Below are positions 59,501-64,000 of a DNA stretch of 64,000 bases, in pieces. How positions within the stretch are numbered: position 1 is the first letter of the stretch; each line of letters opens with the position of its first letter. Source of the DNA: Pogona vitticeps. Lineage: Eukaryota > Chordata > Lepidosauria > Squamata > Agamidae. The stretch lies in NCBI RefSeq assembly GCF_051106095.1, contig NC_135785.1, positions 221,955,045-222,019,044 of the forward strand, written 5' to 3'. The translations under genes and the position numbers were made by a program. The notes beneath the pieces were generated by a model, which saw nothing but the letters and a program-made list of their open reading frames with translations, made no database searches and was not told the DNA's origin.

Positions 59501-59683
59501 TTTTGTACTGACCTGGCGTTCATCAACAGCACCGTGTGGCTCGAGGGTTTGCTGATATGGTCGCCTGATACCATCTGGTTGGGGGTAGAACTAGAAGAGG
59601 GGATAGATGTAAGATATCTAACCTCTCTTCTCCTACGCGGGCATGTCCTACCCCCACCGCCATTCCTTCCCCTATGTATATGA
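56541..59683 (-). mobile_element. L2-clade LINE, long copy with intact ORF2 frame
   Basis: About 3.1 kb of an L2 (CR1-superclade) non-LTR retrotransposon on the minus strand. The 3' end has an (AAATA)n run, a TATAAATTG string and a GCCGCCC/GGGCGGC stem (56577-56583 with 56603-56609), the presumed reverse-transcriptase landing site. One uninterrupted frame fills most of the rest. The 5' edge was set near 59683 because GAAATTAT there roughly matches GAAATAAT beside the tail (about 56533-56540), a possible imperfect target duplication. No separate ORF1 is visible, so the copy is either 5'-truncated or from a single-ORF family. It interrupts no gene. Confidence 0.9.
56704..59574 (-). CDS. L2 LINE ORF2: APE-type endonuclease + reverse transcriptase
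   Basis: A single 956-codon frame. Endonuclease, about residues 15-230: MNARSVQNK at 18-26, ITETW with the catalytic E46, LGDFN at 151-155, HTLDLVF at 191-197 and SWSDH with D220 and H221, all catalytic positions present. Reverse transcriptase, about 480-760: NYRPVANLP near 515, FQSGFRPGFGTETAL near 550-564, LDLSAAFD at 586-593 (motif A), GVPQGS at 643-648 and QYADDTQLY at 675-683 (motif C). The tail has LHWLPV, KVLVLTYKALNGLGPGYL and AAPRLWNALPTEI. The frame stays open upstream of the chosen ATG (reading GRTCPRRRREVRYL), so the family protein may start earlier. No internal stop or frameshift, in sharp contrast to the other LINEs here, suggests a young copy. The clade is inferred from motif style. 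Confidence 0.93.
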   Translation of the reverse strand: MVSGDHISKPSSHTVLLMNARSVQNKTALIHDVILDEGSDLACITETWVGEEGGVPLSQLCPPGYSVQHQGRSEGRGGGVAIVYRSSISLTRLPVPLRGGLEGLYCVLGSRDRLGILLVYRPPCCVPTVSLPELTEVVSDLMLRTPRLLVLGDFNIHAEAALTGAAQDFMATMTTMGLSQCVIGPTHEKGHTLDLVFSTGLEDGGLDVEGLVVTPLSWSDHFLVKFSLLASSSLCKGGGSIKMIRPRRLMDPDGFLNALGDYPSDMVGAPVEAQVTLWNREMTRAVDTIAPKRPLPARRAQTAPWYTSELRAMKREGRRLERRWRKSRWESDRTRLRAHYRAYFVAIRLAKRQYFSSRIASSECRPAELFRVVRDLLQPGNPVEVPDCSSARCDEFAIHFEGKIAQIRSGLDSTVTAESEDVSSAPCLGPVLMDEFQLLRPDDVDRVLGSVRSTTTPLDPCPSWLIGRSARGVRTWVQEAVNASLREGVVPTALKEAVIRPLLKKPNLDPKLVVNYRPVANLPYLGKVLERVVAGQLQALLDETDFLDPFQSGFRPGFGTETALVALYDDLCRERDRGSATLLILLDLSAAFDTIDHGVLLDRLAGLGVGGTVLQWFRSFLADRVQRVVLGDSCSAPWQLCHGVPQGSILSPMLFNIYMKPLGEVIRRFGLRSQQYADDTQLYLSFSTNPGEAVSVLNSCLDLIMDWMRVNKLKLNPDKTEVLLVGASPDRLEGHFPALNGVTLPLRDRVRSLGVLLDPSLTLEAQVDSVARGAFLQLRKLYQLRPYLDERSLMTVTHALVTSRIDYCNALYVGLPLKTVRRLQLVQNRAARLVSGAAATEHIKPILYKLHWLPVAARAQFKVLVLTYKALNGLGPGYLKDRLLPYEPTRQLRSSQGALLKEPSLKEVRGTACRQRAFSAAAPRLWNALPTEIRLAPTLMIFRRQVKTFLFQKAFN

Positions 59684-59823
59684 AATTATAGTATTCTGGC
59701 CCCTGTTTACAATTACCTTGTAAGACCAAGACACATAGTTAATGTAATAAACAAGAGTGATTTAAACACTGGACTCTAACATCCATGTCTAAATAGTACT
59801 GATTATACTACACAATTTTCTCC

Positions 59824-60116
59824 ATATCATCAAGAGGACTTGGCTGGCAGGCATTGCACTGTACTAGTCTGAGTTGGGAGTATCTTTCAGGGTGCATACA
59901 GGGAATTAATTCCAATTAAGGGGTATCAGATGAGAGGTGGAGTCAACCTGTTGGAGCCACATTCCATCAATATTTATTTCTATTGAATAACAATGGTTTC
60001 AACAAGGCATGAGATTAAATAGAAATGAACTCTAGTGCTCTGTTTTCAGGAGAAAAATACTGGATTGAAATGCTCCAGCTGTGCAATGCCTGCCAGCCAA
60101 TTCCTCTTGACGATAT
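59824..60116. mobile_element. Unassigned element with 36-bp inverted ends
   Basis: Two arms, 59824-59859 and 60081-60116, are inverted copies matching at 34 of 36 positions, including a perfect 20-mer TTGGCTGGCAGGCATTGCAC. Similarity fades outward into T-rich sequence (TTTTCTCC against TTTTTCCC) and stops sharply inward. The 221-bp interior is AT-rich and noncoding. I found no clear target-site duplication. It could be a MITE, or two solitary repeats inserted in opposite orientation. It begins about 140 bp beyond the L2 copy's 5' edge. Confidence 0.6.
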
Positions 60117-60125
60117 TGGGAAAAA

Positions 60126-60954
60126 GTTCTAAATTGAAAACACAAACCATCTTATGAACTTTATTGATTCTTTGGCATAAGAGACTGATTCCCATTTCAA
60201 ATACATATCACTAGCAAAACAGATTGTTTTGGCAACTCTACCGAGTATGATTAAACAATTATATATAATTTTATTGTGTAATTTGCATAGAAATATTAAA
60301 ACACAATTAATCATTCTCATGTATTGCACTGATTTAAAGAAAGGTATACTGCTTTATAAATATATGATAGAAAGTTTTATGAACAGTATTGAATTACATA
60401 GGAAATGCACTGCATTATATTCATATATTTCTGTTATTTCAAACAATTGCCTTTGGATTAGCGAATGCAGAACTTCTAATAACATCAAAATATCTACATT
60501 AGAAGTGAAACCAACTTAATTATAATAGCTTCCACTCAAAAAAGAACAAAAAGTACTATTCTATGTAATTAATAAAAGCTGTGTATAACAATTCACAGTA
60601 TCTGCAGGTATTCCCAACATTATATGGAAGAAACCATGATAATATAACCACAATTTTAGCTAGTTTAGTTTTGCACAAAGGCATGGTTTTTAAGACTGAA
60701 TCATTGACTCCTTTAAGTTATTGCTTCCTTATGTTCAGTAAACATATTAGAGGAGATAAAGACTCTGGCCCTATTCACTATGCCTTTAAATTCAAGAAGA
60801 TTACCGGTAGCTGAAAAGCTGGAAGGAAGCACTTGTATGCATGAAGATGGCAACATAGTTTTCCATCATTACTATACAGAGTTCCAAGTCACAATATGTG
60901 CCTGTGGAGAATTCAGCCACCTTACACGCACAGAGCCCACTTCAGATATTCTGG
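60126..60954. other. No gene seen
   Basis: Strongly AT-rich sequence without supported frame or repeat. Confidence 0.55.
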
Positions 60955-61220
60955 CTAATGTGCCACCTTTCTCTTCAAAGTGGGCCCAAGGGGCTCACAG
61001 CAGAAAAAAACTATAAAACAACCAATAATTTTAAAAATACAATATAAATATCATATTAAAAGAATTAAATGTATATTAAGAATAAAATCCAATATTAAAA
61101 ACTATTTTAAAATATTTAAAAAATGTATAAGTTAGAAATCAGCATTCCTGAGACAGCTTACTTCTTAAAAACCTGTCGGAAGAGAAAGTTCTTTGCCTGA
61201 AGACAAAAGGACAAGAAGGA
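60955..61220 (-). repeat. L2-like LINE 3' end, minus strand
   Basis: The complement of an L2-like end: CCACCTTTCTCTTCAAAGTG and GGGCTCACAGCAGAAAAAAAC, a long A/T-rich untranslated part, then AAAACCTGTCGGAAGAGAAAG, equivalent to the basic C-terminal KLFLPTGF-type end of the ORF. Diverged and 5'-truncated. Confidence 0.5.
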
Positions 61221-61512
61221 GGAAAACTGATAGAATAAGCCTATATAATGACACAATATTAGTGACAGAAAGCAGGAACTATTTGAAATGACTACTGAAG
61301 AAGGTGAAAGAAGAAAGCACAGAAGCAGGATTACAGGTAAACTTCAAGATGAGAAAAATCATGGCTCCAGAAAAATTATATGAATTTAATGTTGATTAAG
61401 GAGAGAAGAAAATAATTAAAGATTGTCTAAACATGTGTTCAACAATCAAACAGAAACTGCAACCAAGAAAGCAGCAGACTGGGAAGGGCAAGTATGAACT
61501 AGAAAAGATCCT

Positions 61513-61620
61513 AAACCAGTGGTTCCCAATGTGGGGTAACCTTTCTAGAAACAAAAATTACTAAATGAGGCTATTATGTTTTCGGGAATGCCATTAGAAG
61601 AAAATATTTATTGTAAAAGT
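61513..61620 (+). repeat. hAT-type terminus relic
   Basis: AAACCAGTGGTTCCCAATGTGGGG is the form of a hAT-type left end (CAGTGGTTCCCAA). The matching right end was not located, so only a relic is claimed. Confidence 0.35.
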
Positions 61621-61689
61621 CAAAAGCACCAGATAAAGTTCAAGACAGCAGGAAAAAAGAAAGACCAAATACGAAATGAATTGACTCAG

Positions 61690-61805
61690 TAAAGGAAGCT
61701 CTGGCGTTTAGCTTGCAAGAACTGAGGACGGCTGTTAATGATATGACCTGTTCAAGGTCACCATAGGGCTGTTGTAAGTCAGAAGGAACTTGATGACACA
61801 TAATG
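61690..61805 (+). repeat. SINE tail fragment
   Basis: GGTCACCATAGGGCTGTTGTAAGTCAG followed by AAGGAACTTGATGACACAT is the GACTTG-type tail seen in the SINEs at 14.5, 36.7 and 53.1 kb, here without a clear tRNA-like head. Confidence 0.45.
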
Positions 61806-61869
61806 ATGGTGGTGTCATGACTACATCAACACAAAATAATTGTGTTGTTCATCTCTAAATTTTTCAGAA

Positions 61870-64000
61870 AATTTCAGGGTGACACACACACAAAATTGGT
61901 TACCTTCAACATCTTATGTAGTAATAGCTACTGATATTCTAACTTTTCCTTATGTGTTTTAAAATATGAATTGTGAGTCACAGGTTAAACACAAACACAT
62001 TAAACATAAACAGTTAATTATCTTCAGCATGTAGGAATACTTTGCTGACTCCAGGTAGTGGTGCGTCTTTTTCTGTTCCATTCTAACAAAAAGACAAGCA
62101 GATGAGAGAGGGACAGGGTTCAGTATCAGTCAAGGAAAAAGATACCTGTGTTTATCCTTTTAATAGAACAGAATGACTGGGAGGGATTTTAAAGATTCTA
62201 AGTACAACTTAAAGATGTTCTAGTTAGAAGGCAGAGAGGCTAAATTATTTATAATTAATTTATATCACTAAGTTTTTTGGAAATTATTCTACTTATAGGA
62301 GGGTGTGCTTTGGCTTATACCCTTGCACATTCTTGAACTGAATTCACATTAGCCACATTGGATGCTTGTAGCAGATGACTATGAAGATGACAATGTGACT
62401 GTAGGAGCAACAGTCTCAATTTTGAATGTTGTGTCTCCCAACTATTTCTAATAAGAGGGTTTATCTTCCCTGCCAAAAGGATAATATTTTGCAACACAGA
62501 TCTGTGATGGGATTTTTATCACGTGGTATGCAATGAAACAGGCACCTTTTAATTCCGAGTGGTGTGAGGGAACACAGTGTCTTGGCTTGGCTAGGCAGCA
62601 TGATGCGTTGAATTGCTGCACTGGTACAACACCCTTGTGTGAAATGAGACTTCTTCAAGTGCAGAAAGCTTGCACAAAGAGGGGAACACTCCAGTCCAAA
62701 GCCTTCTGTTGCTATTTCCATCACCCCTCTACACCTGAAGGGTGATATATCTGGAGAGAGAAATCAACCACTATTCATGGGGACTTTCGGTGTGAAAATC
62801 TGGATTCTGAATCAATCGGAGGGTACCCGGAAAAAGTGGAGGATCTCAACTTCAGACTGCTCACCCTCCACACACAGAAAGGGTTTGAGGGGACAAGGAT
62901 AGATTGCTTCCCTGTTTACATGTGATTTCCACATGAATAATGACAGTTGAATAACGTTACAACACTCCCTATATCTAGGAATCCATTATATAGCACACAG
63001 AAGCCTAAGCATAAGATATTCTCCCACCAACAGGGAATTCCACTTTCATTTCAAGGCTCAAGGCATCTCATGAGTACATACTTATAGGTCCCATCCAAAT
63101 TGGCATAGGGAAGACCACATGCTCTGAGGAATCTGTGTATATCCCAGCATTCACAAAGTTGTGAAACAGGCTGATAATTGTATTGTTACCATAAATTATA
63201 ATTGACTCAACCTATGACTGCACTTTTTGCTCAATAGGAGGTACACATATTCTAAATAGTGTTTATATATAATGTCAGAACTCTGTAAACAATGATGGAA
63301 TTAGTGAGATTAGTAAAAAAAGGTATCCATTATTTTTTAATTATGCAATTACAAGCATACATTGGACAAAGTGTACACTTTCACAGTACCAGCATTATTT
63401 AGATTTGCTGCCTAAGCTTTTCTAATTACAATCTGTATAATTATGTAACTCATGTGAATTACTAGAGGCAGCTTAATTTAAATATTGTTAACATTTTAAA
63501 AAAATATGGCAGTACTAATATAGCACAATAATCAGAATAAATCTATTTGACAGAGTCAGTAATTACCAAGTTGAACTTCAATTAGTTCTGAGCAGCTAGG
63601 CTAATTCCAGCTCTTTTCTTGGACTTAGCAATAATTACCTTTTATTTCCCTTCCCAAACTTTCTGAAACATCCATGGGGTGAAAAAGGCAATGATCTATT
63701 ATGTAAAAACAACATGTGCATTTAGCACCTGCTTTTTCAGTAATTCCACTTTCAACCATGAAAAAGTGCACATGCTGATAAAATCCATCTGCTGGAGACA
63801 GACAAATCGTTACTCCTTTGTTACATTTAAGTAATGAAGACTACCAGTGAAAGGGGCCTGCAGATGTGGGAAATAGATCCAAATGACTCAGTGAATAATG
63901 TGGAATGGATGGAAAACTGTTTTAAAAAGTGAATAAAAATATTTGTTCTCAATGTGTCTCACTCTTTCTTTTAATTTAAATTTACCTGTCCTTCGCAAAA
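61870..64000. other. 2.1 kb, no gene seen; possible conserved noncoding DNA at the end
   Basis: No coding frame is supported. The last 700 bp (from about 63300) lack recognisable repeats and hold four TAATTA cores near 63340, 63423, 63561 and 63631, the style of homeodomain-rich vertebrate enhancers. That is only a base-composition and motif impression. Confidence 0.45.

Noticed and set aside
1-64000. LTR retrotransposon, endogenous retrovirus, Polinton-like element, CRISPR array or bacterial-type operon
   Set aside because: I saw no paired LTR-like ends, no gag/pol/env-like or capsid-like frames, and no regular spacer arrays. All reverse transcriptase signals are of non-LTR type.
1-64000. 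A new multi-gene system
   Set aside because: CTU1 is the only supported host gene. The remaining structure is explained by transposable elements, simple repeats or unassigned noncoding DNA.

Overview
The window is vertebrate nuclear DNA, most probably from a lizard or close squamate relative. It is AT-rich and gene-poor, with one recognisable host gene and many transposon relics. The squamate assignment rests on co-occurrence of BovB (RTE-clade) LINE copies, two Sauria-type SINEs with perfect target-site duplications, L2 and CR1 LINEs, and hAT-type foldback elements. This is read from remembered family features, not from a search.

Layout. 1-22 kb: intergenic DNA with LINE tails, tRNA-derived SINEs, foldback repeats, two BovB pieces (15.6-16.0 and 17.8-19.4 kb) and a Sauria SINE between them. 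22.1-22.8 kb: a CpG island with two CACGTG boxes. 24.35-27.15 kb: CTU1, the catalytic subunit of the cytosolic tRNA 2-thiolation enzyme, in two coding exons on the plus strand, probably transcribed from that island through an upstream noncoding exon. Its intron holds a broken LINE end. 28.7-31.35 kb: a CR1 LINE carrying at least two nested insertions. 33.6-36.1 kb: a second Sauria SINE, a minus-strand CR1 3' region and a hAT-type element with a minisatellite core. 38.7-39.3 kb: three short hAT-type elements, two of them back to back in opposite orientation with three copies of one 8-bp target site. 49.6-50.1 kb: a degenerate four-unit tandem array. 56.5-59.7 kb: an L2-clade LINE with an uninterrupted 956-codon endonuclease/reverse-transcriptase frame. 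59.8-60.1 kb: an unassigned element with 36-bp inverted ends. The rest is sequence in which I see no gene.

How the parts relate. CTU1 is the only cellular function encoded. The repeats form two apparent donor/parasite pairs: BovB with Sauria SINEs (shared 3' tails), and L2 with the tRNA-derived SINEs (shared hairpin tail and AAATA run). I found no second host gene, RNA gene, CRISPR array or LTR/retroviral element that I could support, and no convincing undescribed multi-gene system. The most unusual structures are the inverted hAT pair, the intact L2 frame and the unassigned inverted-end element.
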